From assembly GCA_903906515.1 (NCBI GenBank), contig CAIVKO010000004.1, positions 17,408 to 81,407 on the forward strand: a stretch of 64,000 bases of DNA, in the 5' to 3' direction. The number at the start of each line of letters is the position of its first letter. The first letter of the stretch is position 1. This DNA comes from Akkermansiaceae bacterium. Lineage in GTDB: Bacteria > Verrucomicrobiota > Verrucomicrobiia > Verrucomicrobiales > Akkermansiaceae. The position numbers were made by a program, and so were the translations under genes. Positions 18,291 to 26,975 of the stretch are shown piece after piece. The notes under the pieces are model-generated. The model ran no database searches and was not told where the DNA came from. It was given only the letters and a program-made list of their open reading frames with translations.

Positions 18291-19500
18291 GTCTGATTCT
18301 AATCCACCCATGCCCGGCCGGGCATCCGCGTGCGGAAACAACTACCCGAATTCACCGCCCACCGCAACTTCTTCGTTGGAGAGAGTTTTGCGCGATCGCA
18401 TCCGGCGTGAAGGAGCGCTCGGATTCCGGGATTTCATGTCAGCCGCCCTTTACGACCCCGATCTCGGATATTACGCACGGGGCATCCGCCAAACTGGAAA
18501 ATCCGGGGATTTTTTCACAAGCGTGAGTGTGGGCCCCCTGTTTGGAAACCTCCTGGCCCGGCGTTTTCTCCGACACTGGCGCGAATCTGGCCATCCCAAC
18601 CGCTGGCGTATCATCGAGTGCGGTGCCCACGACGGCACCCTCGCCAACGACGTGCTGAGCATGATCCGGACGCTCGACGCACGGGCATTTGAGGGATTGG
18701 AATACGTCATTCTGGAGCCCCTCCCGTCGCTCCAGGCCGCCCAGCGCAAAACCCTCGACCCCTTCGACAAGCACGTCCGGATCCTATCAAATCCGGCGGA
18801 ACTCGCGGATCAACCGCTTCCGGGCATCGCCTTCGGCAACGAACTGCTGGATGCCCTGCCATTCCATGTGGTCGAGCGCCAAAACTCACGCTGGCTCGAA
18901 TGCACGGTCGCCCTCACAGCGGGCGATCAACTGGTTTGGGAAACCCGAGAAATCGACGATCCGGAGTTATTGGAAGCCCTCGTGCCCTTGGGAAAGGGAT
19001 TTCCAGACGGCTACCGCACCGAAGTCCGCACCGGTATCCGACACTTTCTGGCACCCATCGCCCGCGCCCTCGATTGTGGCCTGATGATTTGGATCGATTA
19101 CGGTTTCGCACGTCCAGAATACTACCATCCGGCACGCTCATCCGGCACGCTGCGCACGTTTTTACAACACCGCGCCGGTGAAGACCCACTCGATCAACCG
19201 GGCGAATCCGACATCACCGCCCATGTCGATTTCACCGCAATCGCCGAATGCTCCACTTCTCTCGGCGGACGTCCGCTCGTTTTCCAAAACCAGGGCTCTT
19301 GGCTCACCCACACCGGGCGTGACTGGCTACTCGAACAAGAGGGCATCCCGAAAAACCCTCTGCTCCGCCAATTCCAAACCCTCACCCATCCGGCTCACCT
19401 CGGCGGACGCTTCCATGTGCTCGAAATTTCATGGAACCCAGAGATCCATCCACCGGACCCGCCATCGCTGCAACACCGCCTCTTCGGCACCACAGAGTGA
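18289..19500 (+). CDS. MidA/NDUFAF7-family SAM-dependent methyltransferase
   Basis: A 403-residue protein of the DUF185/COG1565 family. It begins with FRDFMSAALYDPDLGYY and the GDFFTSVSVGPLFG motif, then a SAM-binding ECGAHDGTLANDVL segment and the conserved GNELLDALPFHVV run. The eukaryotic homologue dimethylates an arginine of a respiratory complex I subunit; bacterial targets are not established. The presence of complex I genes elsewhere in this window is suggestive only. The ATG at 18289 overlaps the PBP start codon on the other strand. A later ATG at 18310 would lose only poorly conserved residues. Confidence 0.88.
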   Translation: MSDSNPPMPGRASACGNNYPNSPPTATSSLERVLRDRIRREGALGFRDFMSAALYDPDLGYYARGIRQTGKSGDFFTSVSVGPLFGNLLARRFLRHWRESGHPNRWRIIECGAHDGTLANDVLSMIRTLDARAFEGLEYVILEPLPSLQAAQRKTLDPFDKHVRILSNPAELADQPLPGIAFGNELLDALPFHVVERQNSRWLECTVALTAGDQLVWETREIDDPELLEALVPLGKGFPDGYRTEVRTGIRHFLAPIARALDCGLMIWIDYGFARPEYYHPARSSGTLRTFLQHRAGEDPLDQPGESDITAHVDFTAIAECSTSLGGRPLVFQNQGSWLTHTGRDWLLEQEGIPKNPLLRQFQTLTHPAHLGGRFHVLEISWNPEIHPPDPPSLQHRLFGTTE

Positions 19501-19576
19501 CGCGGGCGAGCGATCACCTTTTCCCAAAATTGAATCCTTGCACCGCCGGACACTCGCGGTAAAGTCGCCCCCGCAA

Positions 19577-19658
19577 GCCGGGATGGCGGAATTGGTAGAC
19601 GCGCTAGACTTAGGATCTAGTATCGAAAGGTGTGCAGGTTCGAGTCCTGTTTCCGGCA
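19577..19658 (+). tRNA. tRNA-Leu (anticodon TAG)
   Basis: Cloverleaf readable by eye. The acceptor arm GCCGGGA pairs with TTCCGGC (one G-T pair). The anticodon stem CTAGA/TCTAG encloses loop CTTAGGA with anticodon TAG, which reads CUA and other CUN leucine codons. A T arm with loop TTCGAGT follows an extended variable region (TATCGAAAGGTGT), as expected for a class II tRNA. The discriminator is A, and the CCA end is not encoded (CT follows). Confidence 0.95.
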
Positions 19659-19680
19659 CTTTTTTGGAGGATTGGTAAAA

Positions 19681-19699
19681 CCCAGGGCACCGCCCTAGG
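19681..19699. repeat. Short intergenic hairpin after tRNA-Leu
   Basis: CCCAGGGC and GCCCTAGG form 8-base arms around ACC with one mismatch, followed by GCTACATTGGGATACAGG. The form resembles short palindromic intergenic elements. It could also act as a weak terminator, although no T-run follows on the plus strand. I see only this copy in the window. Confidence 0.4.
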
Positions 19700-19747
19700 C
19701 TACATTGGGATACAGGAACATTTCCTTACCGTGATTAGAGTCCATCT

Positions 19748-21427
19748 TCACGCCTGGCCGTGCGAGAAGAAGACGGCCATGCGGTTGTGGAGGTCGTCGT
19801 AGAAGTGTTTCTTGATATTTTCCAGGGCAGCGCGTTTGTCGCTTTCCGCCACACCGATGCATTGCTCCTCGATCTTCATTTTCTCAGCGAAGGATTTTTC
19901 CATTTCGATCAGGGAATCCAGAAACTCACGGGCGGCGCGTGTGTGTTCGACGCCATCGACAAGGGCATGTTCGAGTCGTGGGTTGCGGGTCACGGCGATG
20001 AGATTGCCGTTGGCGAGTTGGTTCATGTAGCGGAGGCGGCTTTGGCGGAAGGCGCGGTGCTCGCTGTCGAAGGTGATTTCATCGCGATCCACCAGGGTGT
20101 CGTAGGGGCCCGCCTTGGTGAAGAATTTTACGATCAGCGGGATGGTGTCCACCAGCATGAACAGGAGCGTTAGAATGACATAAGTGTATAACGCGAACTT
20201 TCCGCCCTGGTCACCGACCTTGAACAAGGTCTGGAGGGCCAGCGTCTGGGTGAGGATGTCGCGGCGGGGTTCGGCGCGGATCGCGGACAAGCGCTCCGCC
20301 TCTTCGGAGACCGCTGCAGCCAGTTCGCCCTGCACGCGCTGGAGTTCGATGAGGCGGGTGTCGATCAGTTTTTTAATCGTATCGCGCAGGGCGTTCTGCT
20401 GGCTCACGAACTGACCGGCCTGATCGGACTCCACCTTTTGTTTGAGCGATGCCACGCGCTCGGCTTCCGCCTGGTTGGTGCGGGCGATCTCGGCGAGTTT
20501 TTTCTCGAACAGCGCGATGGCGGACGCCTCGGCCTCGCGGGACTGGGTTTGCAAGGTGGCTTTCTCCGCGGTGAGGTGCTCTAACAATCCTCCGAGCCGT
20601 TTGGATTCCTCGCGGCGCGGTTCGAGTTGGTCGGAGCGGATCGAGCGGGCGCGCGGACCTTCACCCTTGAGTCCGGAGCGTTGACCATTGAGTTCCCTCT
20701 CGAACTCGGCCTGCCAGAATCCCAACTCGGCTTGCAGCTTGGCGTATTGCGGGCTGAGTTCGGTGGATTGTTGATCGATGACGGTCAGGCGCTCGCGGAA
20801 CGGTGCGGTGCCTTCGTCGATCGATGCCTTGAGTTCAATCTGCTGAGAGGCGGTTAGACCGGGGATGGCGGCGGCGGCATCTTCGTTTTCCTGAAGCAGG
20901 AATTTTGCTTGAAAGGATTCGTTCCACTTCTTCTGCTGCTCGGCGATGTTGGCTTCGAGCGTTGCAACCTGGCCGCGGATATTTTTCTTCTCCTTCTCGA
21001 ATCCGGCGCGTGCGACTTCAATTTCCGCGGCACGGTCTTTTTCGACCACAGAGGAAATCGTATCGCGGAACAAGAGCAGCACCAGCGGGTGGGCGATGGT
21101 AACGCCCATCAGGATGGCCACCACCATACGCAGCGAGAATTGCGAAAGTTTGCGGAACACCGAGGTGTAGGCCCGGTATCCGGCCAACAGCGCTCGGTCG
21201 ATGGTCATGATGATAAACGCCCATACCAACGCAACGGGGTAGATGACGCGGGCGTTGTCGGTGAGAGTCGAGAGCGCGTAGGCGCAGGCGATGAAGGCGA
21301 ACGCACAGGGGACCAGCACGGTGGCGCCGAAGGCCACATATTTCCGCTGCTCCCACTTCGGGCATTGTTCAAGAGTCTCGGTGCCGGCTCCGGACAACCA
21401 GAAAAACGCGCGTTTGATCGTGTGCAT
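19748..21427 (-). CDS. DUF4407 family membrane protein
   Basis: About 559 residues from the ATG at 21427 (MHTIKRAFFWLSG). The ORF-track start adds 23 residues that do not look conserved. Three to four transmembrane helices in the first 130 residues are followed by a coiled-coil domain of roughly 220 residues rich in Glu, Ala, Gln and Lys. Another helix near residue 430 and a soluble tail complete it. This is the DUF4407 layout. No function is known for the family; the long coiled coil suggests an envelope-spanning or scaffold role. It stands on the same strand as the roadblock-like and ParA genes, about 100 bases downstream of the former. Confidence 0.8.
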   Translation of the reverse strand: MHTIKRAFFWLSGAGTETLEQCPKWEQRKYVAFGATVLVPCAFAFIACAYALSTLTDNARVIYPVALVWAFIIMTIDRALLAGYRAYTSVFRKLSQFSLRMVVAILMGVTIAHPLVLLLFRDTISSVVEKDRAAEIEVARAGFEKEKKNIRGQVATLEANIAEQQKKWNESFQAKFLLQENEDAAAAIPGLTASQQIELKASIDEGTAPFRERLTVIDQQSTELSPQYAKLQAELGFWQAEFERELNGQRSGLKGEGPRARSIRSDQLEPRREESKRLGGLLEHLTAEKATLQTQSREAEASAIALFEKKLAEIARTNQAEAERVASLKQKVESDQAGQFVSQQNALRDTIKKLIDTRLIELQRVQGELAAAVSEEAERLSAIRAEPRRDILTQTLALQTLFKVGDQGGKFALYTYVILTLLFMLVDTIPLIVKFFTKAGPYDTLVDRDEITFDSEHRAFRQSRLRYMNQLANGNLIAVTRNPRLEHALVDGVEHTRAAREFLDSLIEMEKSFAEKMKIEEQCIGVAESDKRAALENIKKHFYDDLHNRMAVFFSHGQA

Positions 21428-21528
21428 GGCGGTAAAAAATATGGAATCTCGAAGGCAGCAGAGGAAATGCCAACCTCGAACGACTACTACGAACACCTAT
21501 GGTGTCAAATTTCAATCCTCATTTTCAC

Positions 21529-22143
21529 TTAAACGGGTTGCCCGATGGGGCGAACTGGGGTTTGCGCTCCGGCGACAAGAATCATAGCCTCCATCACTGC
21601 GGTGACGGCGGCGGGCGACAACGCTCCCGGAACCACCGCGCCGAGTATAAGATAACCGTTGGGGGGTTCCACAGGGATGACTTCCAGCGTGGCACCCGCG
21701 CGGATTTTGATATGCACGTATCCAGCGAATGATCCGGGACGGCGGGGGGCTAGTGCCAGGCTACGGGCCAGAAAATGCAGGCGACCGTGATGACTCTCGT
21801 CGTAAATGACCTCTCCTTGCCGGTCCAGAATGAACATTTCCTTCGCCGAAAAATGCTCTCTCATCCAATCACGGAAATGATGAATGATATCGAGGAACGG
21901 GCTGCGGGCAGCGCTTGGAAGCGGTTCCGGATCGGCTTGGGTAACGGTTTCCTCAGCAGGGGCTGGAGTGGCGGCTTGGGATTCTTCCGCCACCACAGCG
22001 GGCTCGGTAGTGGTATAACCCAAGAAACCCGCCTCAAATCCAGCCTCGGGGAGAGCCCCCACCGGGTGACGGGAGGGTTTCATCAACAACTCGGCGAGGC
22101 GACGAACCTCTGCGGTATCCAGCCATGGGTCGATCAGTTCCAT
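21529..22143 (-). CDS. Roadblock/LC7-like domain protein
   Basis: A 204-residue protein. Residues 1-75 are a variable Pro/Ala/Glu-rich linker after a short helix. Residues 80-200 look like a roadblock/longin-type domain (long helix, then AKEMFILDRQGEVIYDE and a beta-rich half ending GYLILGAVVP). MglB-like roadblock proteins act as GTPase or ATPase partners in bacterial polarity and motility systems. It sits 8 bases after the ParA stop, strongly suggesting that the two work together. The domain assignment is by pattern and not certain. Confidence 0.6.
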   Translation of the reverse strand: MELIDPWLDTAEVRRLAELLMKPSRHPVGALPEAGFEAGFLGYTTTEPAVVAEESQAATPAPAEETVTQADPEPLPSAARSPFLDIIHHFRDWMREHFSAKEMFILDRQGEVIYDESHHGRLHFLARSLALAPRRPGSFAGYVHIKIRAGATLEVIPVEPPNGYLILGAVVPGALSPAAVTAVMEAMILVAGAQTPVRPIGQPV

Positions 22144-22151
22144 CAGACGGG

Positions 22152-22931
22152 CTAAACGCGACGGGCGTCACCGGGTTGGAGTTTGTCTTCGATTTCCACG
22201 CGGAGTCTGTCGAATACGGCTTGGACAGCCGCACCTTCCTCCATCGCGCCGATCGGCAGTCCTCGGGCGCTGGCCCGAACAAATAACGGGTTACGCGGAA
22301 TTTGTGTCTGAAAAACCATTTCCGGAGGAAGCAGTTGGCGCAAAGCGGCGGCAGCTTCGGTACTTTCGATCAGATCGTGCTGCACCATGGTAAGGCATAC
22401 GCCAAGGATGCTGAGGCGGGGATTCATCACCCGCATCCGGTTCAAGCCCTCCAACAATTTGGGAACCGATCGGATTCCCAGAGGCTCCGCCTGTTGAAGG
22501 ATCATGATGGCATCACTGGATGAGACCACATCGCCGGTGACACCGAAAAGCCCGGCGGCGGTATCCATGATGCAGAGATCATAGCCACGTCCGGCAACGG
22601 CATGGAGAAAATCCCTGACCCGTGAAAGGTGCGCCCCGATCCCACCGCCCGCTTCATAATCGCTGGCCTGGCCGCTGGCAACCAGCGCGAAGGTTTCCAA
22701 GCGGGTCGGCACAATCAGACGTTCCAGCGGTGTGCTCGGATCCTTGAGAAAGTCGTAAAATCCGGCCAATAGCCGCGATTGACGAGTGAGAGACAAACCC
22801 ACTGAGCCTTGCGGGTCGGCATCGACGAGCAAGGTCCGGACGCCCGCACGGGCGAAGGCGTGGGCAAGATTGATGGAAACAGTGGTTTTACCCACGCCTC
22901 CTTTTTGGCTGGAAACTGCGATATTGATCAC
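22152..22931 (-). CDS. ParA/MinD-type ATPase
   Basis: A 259-residue deviant-Walker ATPase. The Walker A is KGGVGKTT with the signature first lysine at residue 10, followed by VDADPQGS (Walker A') and CIMDTAAG (Walker B). There is no N-terminal helix-turn-helix and no parB next to it, so this is not the chromosome-partition pair. Orphan ParA proteins of this kind position cargo such as chemoreceptor clusters, flagella or secretion systems. The downstream roadblock-like gene supports a spatial-organisation role, which is an inference. Confidence 0.88.
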   Translation of the reverse strand: MINIAVSSQKGGVGKTTVSINLAHAFARAGVRTLLVDADPQGSVGLSLTRQSRLLAGFYDFLKDPSTPLERLIVPTRLETFALVASGQASDYEAGGGIGAHLSRVRDFLHAVAGRGYDLCIMDTAAGLFGVTGDVVSSSDAIMILQQAEPLGIRSVPKLLEGLNRMRVMNPRLSILGVCLTMVQHDLIESTEAAAALRQLLPPEMVFQTQIPRNPLFVRASARGLPIGAMEEGAAVQAVFDRLRVEIEDKLQPGDARRV

Positions 22932-23049
22932 GCGGCGGCAGTAATTGTTGCCGGATGGTAGCTTCAGCTTGCAACATCGGAAGTCTTTTCTTCATAATGC
23001 GCTCGCAAGAGGGAATTCCACCTCCGAAGAGACGGGCTCACCATTGATC

Positions 23050-25230
23050 ATGAAATTTCGAAGAATGCTGCTTCAGACGTGGATTGCACAGGCACTCTGC
23101 GGCTTGGTTCTTTTTTCCGCATCCTGCCGGAAAGAAAAACCGATGGAGATCGGCGGAAACATCTCTCTGCCGGTAGTAGCTCCGGATTTGCAAAGTCAGG
23201 GAATTAGCAGCCTGCCCGGCGCGCTTTATCAAAACCAGGCGTCTTCTCCGATCCATTGGCAGCCATGGACCAGGGCGACCATGACCATGGCCAGGGAGTC
23301 CCGCCGCTTGCTTTTTTGTGTGATCGTGATGCCCCAGCAGCCCGGATTTCAAACAGCGTTGGATTCCCTGACCCGCGATTCCTCATGTGTCTCGGAAATC
23401 AACGATCACTATATCCCCGTTCTGGTCGATGGCGACGCGACCCGCGAAATGGGACTCCTCACTGCGGACCTCTGCGCGGAAATCAAGCAACCCTTGAGCC
23501 CACCCTTGTTCCTGTGGATGACCCATGAGGGAAATCCGGTGGCATGGATACCGGTCAATCAGTCAGAGACAGATGGCGTGGTCGCCATGTTCAACCAATC
23601 CCACACCATGGTCTCCCAGATGTGGTCGGATTCATGGGACTATGTGTTGAAAAACAGCGCCATGGACAATGCCAACCGCCGAAAACGCTTCGAGGCGCGC
23701 AAAATCTCACGGGTCACCAGCAACCAACCCGCTACCGATGTCGTGCGCAGCCTGCGCCAGTTATCATCGTTGTATGATGCCTACTCACGAACTTTTGACG
23801 AGACCGGCGGATTGTTTCCATGCAGTTCTCTGGGATTGCTGGCAACGTCCTCCGTTCATCCAGGACTGCCGGCGGATGTGCGCAGCCATTGCCTGAAAAC
23901 CACCCGCGAACTCCTCAAAGATCTGCTGCCCAGCCCGATGTTCGATCCTCTCGACGGCGGTGTTTTCCAATCTCGCAAGGGGACGACGTGGGATCTACCT
24001 TCGTTCACCCGCGATTGTCCGGCCCAAGCCCGCGTGGCGGAAACCTTGTTCGAGGCATATCGGGCGACCAGGGAACCGCGGGCTCTGGATGCCGCCTTGG
24101 GTGTGATTGCCTTTGCCGAGAAGAACTACCTCACCCCCGAGGGTTTGTTTTCCATGGGGATTTCAGTTCCCACCCCTGCGGAAAAGTGGATGTGGAGCGT
24201 GGAGGATATTGAAAAACTTCTACCGCCCGCAGATGCCACCTGGTGGATCAAGGCGACTGGCATGAAAGGCTTGGGAAATCTCCCGTCCGATGTGGATCCC
24301 CGCCGCGAATTCTTCCGTTGCAACACGCTCGGGCTTGACAAACCGATGGCTGAAATCGCTGCGGACGAGGGGGTGTCCATCGAGGTTTTCAAACCAAGGT
24401 TCGATGCGGCCAAGACCAAACTGCTGGCGACCCGTGAAGCCCGCATCGGCAAGATCCCATTGGACGTCAACCCCCATGCCGGGGCCTCACTGCGCATGGT
24501 GAGCGCCTATGCTGCGGCCTTTGCGACTACAGGTGATGCGTCCTATCGTGAAAAGGCGATCACGCTGATCAAAAAATCCCGCGAAACCTTCAGTGTCGGA
24601 GCCCGCATCCGGATGTTTTCCAAGGATACGCCAGAATCGATAGGAGCGGGCAGGGCTTTCATCTATGCCTTGGCAATGCAGGCGTCCCTTGATGTCGCGG
24701 CGATCACTTCCGATGAACAATGGCTCGTTTGGGCGGAAGACCTTGCCACATCCGCAACCGAATTGTTCACCGCCAAGGATTTCCTCAAGGAATGTCCGGA
24801 TGATGCAAAAATCATCGATCTTCCGGTCACCGATCTGGTGATGTTGTTTGACGATTCCACGGCCGGGCTGGTGTCGATGGCCGAATGCCGCTTGGCCGAA
24901 ATCGGCAGACCGCTGGTGCAGAGTTTCAGCGCGCTTGCCACGCCCATGCCCACCTACATCCTTGAGAAACCCGTGCTCCACACCGATCTCCTGCTCGCCA
25001 CCCTCGCCCGTCACTACAAGATGGTGGTGATCATGGGCGAAGGACTCTCCCCCGCTCTCAAACTCGCTGTTGAGCAACTCCCTCTCCGCGTGATTCAGCG
25101 CCGCTCCGCAAGCCCGCAGGATCAGATCCCCGCCGGCACGGTCAAGGTTTTGTCCGGCGGAGGAACGCCCCAAATGGTGACCACTCCGGAAGCACTGCGC
25201 ACGGCGCTACTTCCCGCCCAGGCTAACTAA
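23050..25230 (+). CDS. YyaL/DUF255-like lipoprotein lacking the CxxC motif
   Basis: About 726 residues from the ATG at 23050; the ORF track opens 105 bases earlier at a weaker start. A lipobox (LFSASC) at residues 18-23 predicts an outer- or inner-membrane lipoprotein. The first domain (residues 55-190) matches the thioredoxin-like DUF255 domain of YyaL/SSP411, with SPIHWQPWTRAT in place of the usual N-P-V-x-W-x-P-W. The redox CxxC is absent: the corresponding stretch reads MPQQPGF. The second part follows the (alpha/alpha)6 barrel of the family (DETGGLFPCSS, then helical repeats). Redox activity is unlikely. A binding or glycan-related role is possible but unproven. Confidence 0.7.
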   Translation: MKFRRMLLQTWIAQALCGLVLFSASCRKEKPMEIGGNISLPVVAPDLQSQGISSLPGALYQNQASSPIHWQPWTRATMTMARESRRLLFCVIVMPQQPGFQTALDSLTRDSSCVSEINDHYIPVLVDGDATREMGLLTADLCAEIKQPLSPPLFLWMTHEGNPVAWIPVNQSETDGVVAMFNQSHTMVSQMWSDSWDYVLKNSAMDNANRRKRFEARKISRVTSNQPATDVVRSLRQLSSLYDAYSRTFDETGGLFPCSSLGLLATSSVHPGLPADVRSHCLKTTRELLKDLLPSPMFDPLDGGVFQSRKGTTWDLPSFTRDCPAQARVAETLFEAYRATREPRALDAALGVIAFAEKNYLTPEGLFSMGISVPTPAEKWMWSVEDIEKLLPPADATWWIKATGMKGLGNLPSDVDPRREFFRCNTLGLDKPMAEIAADEGVSIEVFKPRFDAAKTKLLATREARIGKIPLDVNPHAGASLRMVSAYAAAFATTGDASYREKAITLIKKSRETFSVGARIRMFSKDTPESIGAGRAFIYALAMQASLDVAAITSDEQWLVWAEDLATSATELFTAKDFLKECPDDAKIIDLPVTDLVMLFDDSTAGLVSMAECRLAEIGRPLVQSFSALATPMPTYILEKPVLHTDLLLATLARHYKMVVIMGEGLSPALKLAVEQLPLRVIQRRSASPQDQIPAGTVKVLSGGGTPQMVTTPEALRTALLPAQAN

Positions 25231-25292
25231 CCATTTCTCCATCAACAACCCAAAACCTACGCGACATCGATTCCGTAATCATTATCCCAACC

Positions 25293-26360
25293 ATGAAAAT
25301 TCGGTCCATCACTTATTGGCTCTGCCTCGCATCAGCCGCGCTTCCCGTTTCAGCGGATATTTTCATCATGAACGACGGTACTAAATACGAAGGAACCATC
25401 ATTCGTCAGGATCCGACTTCGTATGTGGTGGAGGTTCAGGTCACTAAAACCATCAAAGACGAACGGACACTGGCCAAAGCGGATGTGACCAAAATCGAGC
25501 CCTCGCAACCGGATCTCACGGCATTTGAGGGCGTTGCCAATCTCATCCCCGTGCCGGACATGCTCACTCCCGTGGAATACACCGCCAGAATCGCCAAAGT
25601 GGAAAAATTCCTCGTGACCCACAAAGGAAGCGTGAAATCAAAAAACGCTAGGGAGATCCTCGCCACACTCAAATCCGAAGCCGATGAAATTCTTACCGGC
25701 GGCATCAAGATGAACGGCAAAATGATTCCTCCCTCCGAATACCGGGCCAATGCTTATGACATCGACTCACGCATCCAGGAAATTAAAATCCGGGCGCTCG
25801 CCAAGGACGGGCAGACGCTCAAGGCATTGCGGACGTTCAGCGAGTTTGAGCGTGAATTCAAAAACACCAGCGCCTACTCCACTCTTCTTCCCTTCATCAT
25901 TCAGGTCATCAATGCATACCTGCGCGAGGTCGAGCTGTTGCAGACCTCCTTTGACACCCGATCCAAAGAGCGCCTCGCAGGACTGGAGCGAATGACCACC
26001 TCAGATCGCACCATCACGGAAAGAGCGATCAGCGAGGAAACATCCGCCCTCACCATCCGTCTCAAGCAGGAAAAGGATACCGCCATCGGCTGGGTCACCC
26101 CCGATCCCTTCTTAAAGCCGTCGCTGGACGACACCCTAACATTTGGCAGACTGGAACTCACCCGACTCAGCGCACCGAAAAACACGACACTCGGGGATGG
26201 TGGAAAATTGTTTCGTGAAGCACTGATCGAGATCCAGAAAGGTGGCGAGAACAAGGCTGCCGTCACTAGCGCAATCAAAGCCGCGGAGACCGCCGGTGTG
26301 GGAAAAAAATATATTACCATCCTCACAGACACCGCCCGTGAAAAGGGCATCAAACTCTGA
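25293..26360 (+). CDS. Secreted hypothetical protein with N-terminal SH3-like domain
   Basis: A 355-residue protein with a Sec signal peptide (cleavage about PVSA-D at residue 22). Residues 22-75 begin IFIMNDGTKYEGTI and look like the small beta-barrel that many planctomycetes and verrucomicrobia place at the N-terminus of exported proteins. The rest is mostly helical, including a TPR-like stretch. No catalytic motif is visible. It follows the YyaL-like lipoprotein by 62 bases on the same strand and may be co-transcribed with it. Confidence 0.7.
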   Translation: MKIRSITYWLCLASAALPVSADIFIMNDGTKYEGTIIRQDPTSYVVEVQVTKTIKDERTLAKADVTKIEPSQPDLTAFEGVANLIPVPDMLTPVEYTARIAKVEKFLVTHKGSVKSKNAREILATLKSEADEILTGGIKMNGKMIPPSEYRANAYDIDSRIQEIKIRALAKDGQTLKALRTFSEFEREFKNTSAYSTLLPFIIQVINAYLREVELLQTSFDTRSKERLAGLERMTTSDRTITERAISEETSALTIRLKQEKDTAIGWVTPDPFLKPSLDDTLTFGRLELTRLSAPKNTTLGDGGKLFREALIEIQKGGENKAAVTSAIKAAETAGVGKKYITILTDTAREKGIKL

Positions 26361-26381
26361 TTCCCACTCCAAGCTCCGCTC

Positions 26382-26975
26382 ATGGCCACATCCCGCAAAG
26401 CCTCCCGCAACCGCAAGACCGCTGAAACCTCGATCAACCTGTCCATCGACATCGACGGTTCCGGCGTTTCCTCAATCGATACCGGAATCCCGTTTTTCGA
26501 TCACATGCTCACGCTGTTTTCAAAACACGGCCTGTTCGATCTAACGGTAAAAACCGTCGGCGACATCGGCGTGGATTTCCATCACACCATCGAAGACACC
26601 GGCATCGTCATCGGCGATTGCCTGCGCGAGGCACTGGGCACCAAGGAGGGCATCCGCCGTTATGGTTGCGCGTATCTGCCGATGGATGAAACACTGGTGC
26701 GTGTCGTGGTGGATCTGAGCAACCGCCCGCATTTGGAATTCCGCGCTCCGGCGGGCACACCGTCGGCACCTAACATGCCATTCACCCTGATCGAGGAGTT
26801 CTGCCGCGCCGTGGCCTGCAACCTGCGCGCCAACATCCACGTCGAGTTGTTATACGGCCGCGACGGCCACCACATCGCCGAGGCGGTTTTCAAGGGCCTT
26901 GCCCGGGCATTGAGGGATGCCTGCGAACGTGATCCCCGCGTGATCGGAATCCCCAGCACCAAGGAAGCGCTGTGA
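26382..26975 (+). CDS. hisB: Imidazoleglycerol-phosphate dehydratase
   Basis: A 197-residue monofunctional HisB catalysing the sixth step of histidine synthesis, imidazole glycerol phosphate to imidazole acetol phosphate. The conserved metal-binding motifs are present: FFDHMLTLFSKHG, DFHHTIEDTGI, and the C-terminal RDGHHIAEAVFKGLARAL. There is no N-terminal HAD phosphatase domain, unlike the bifunctional E. coli enzyme. The stop overlaps the hisH start (GTGA). Confidence 0.96.
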   Translation: MATSRKASRNRKTAETSINLSIDIDGSGVSSIDTGIPFFDHMLTLFSKHGLFDLTVKTVGDIGVDFHHTIEDTGIVIGDCLREALGTKEGIRRYGCAYLPMDETLVRVVVDLSNRPHLEFRAPAGTPSAPNMPFTLIEEFCRAVACNLRANIHVELLYGRDGHHIAEAVFKGLARALRDACERDPRVIGIPSTKEAL

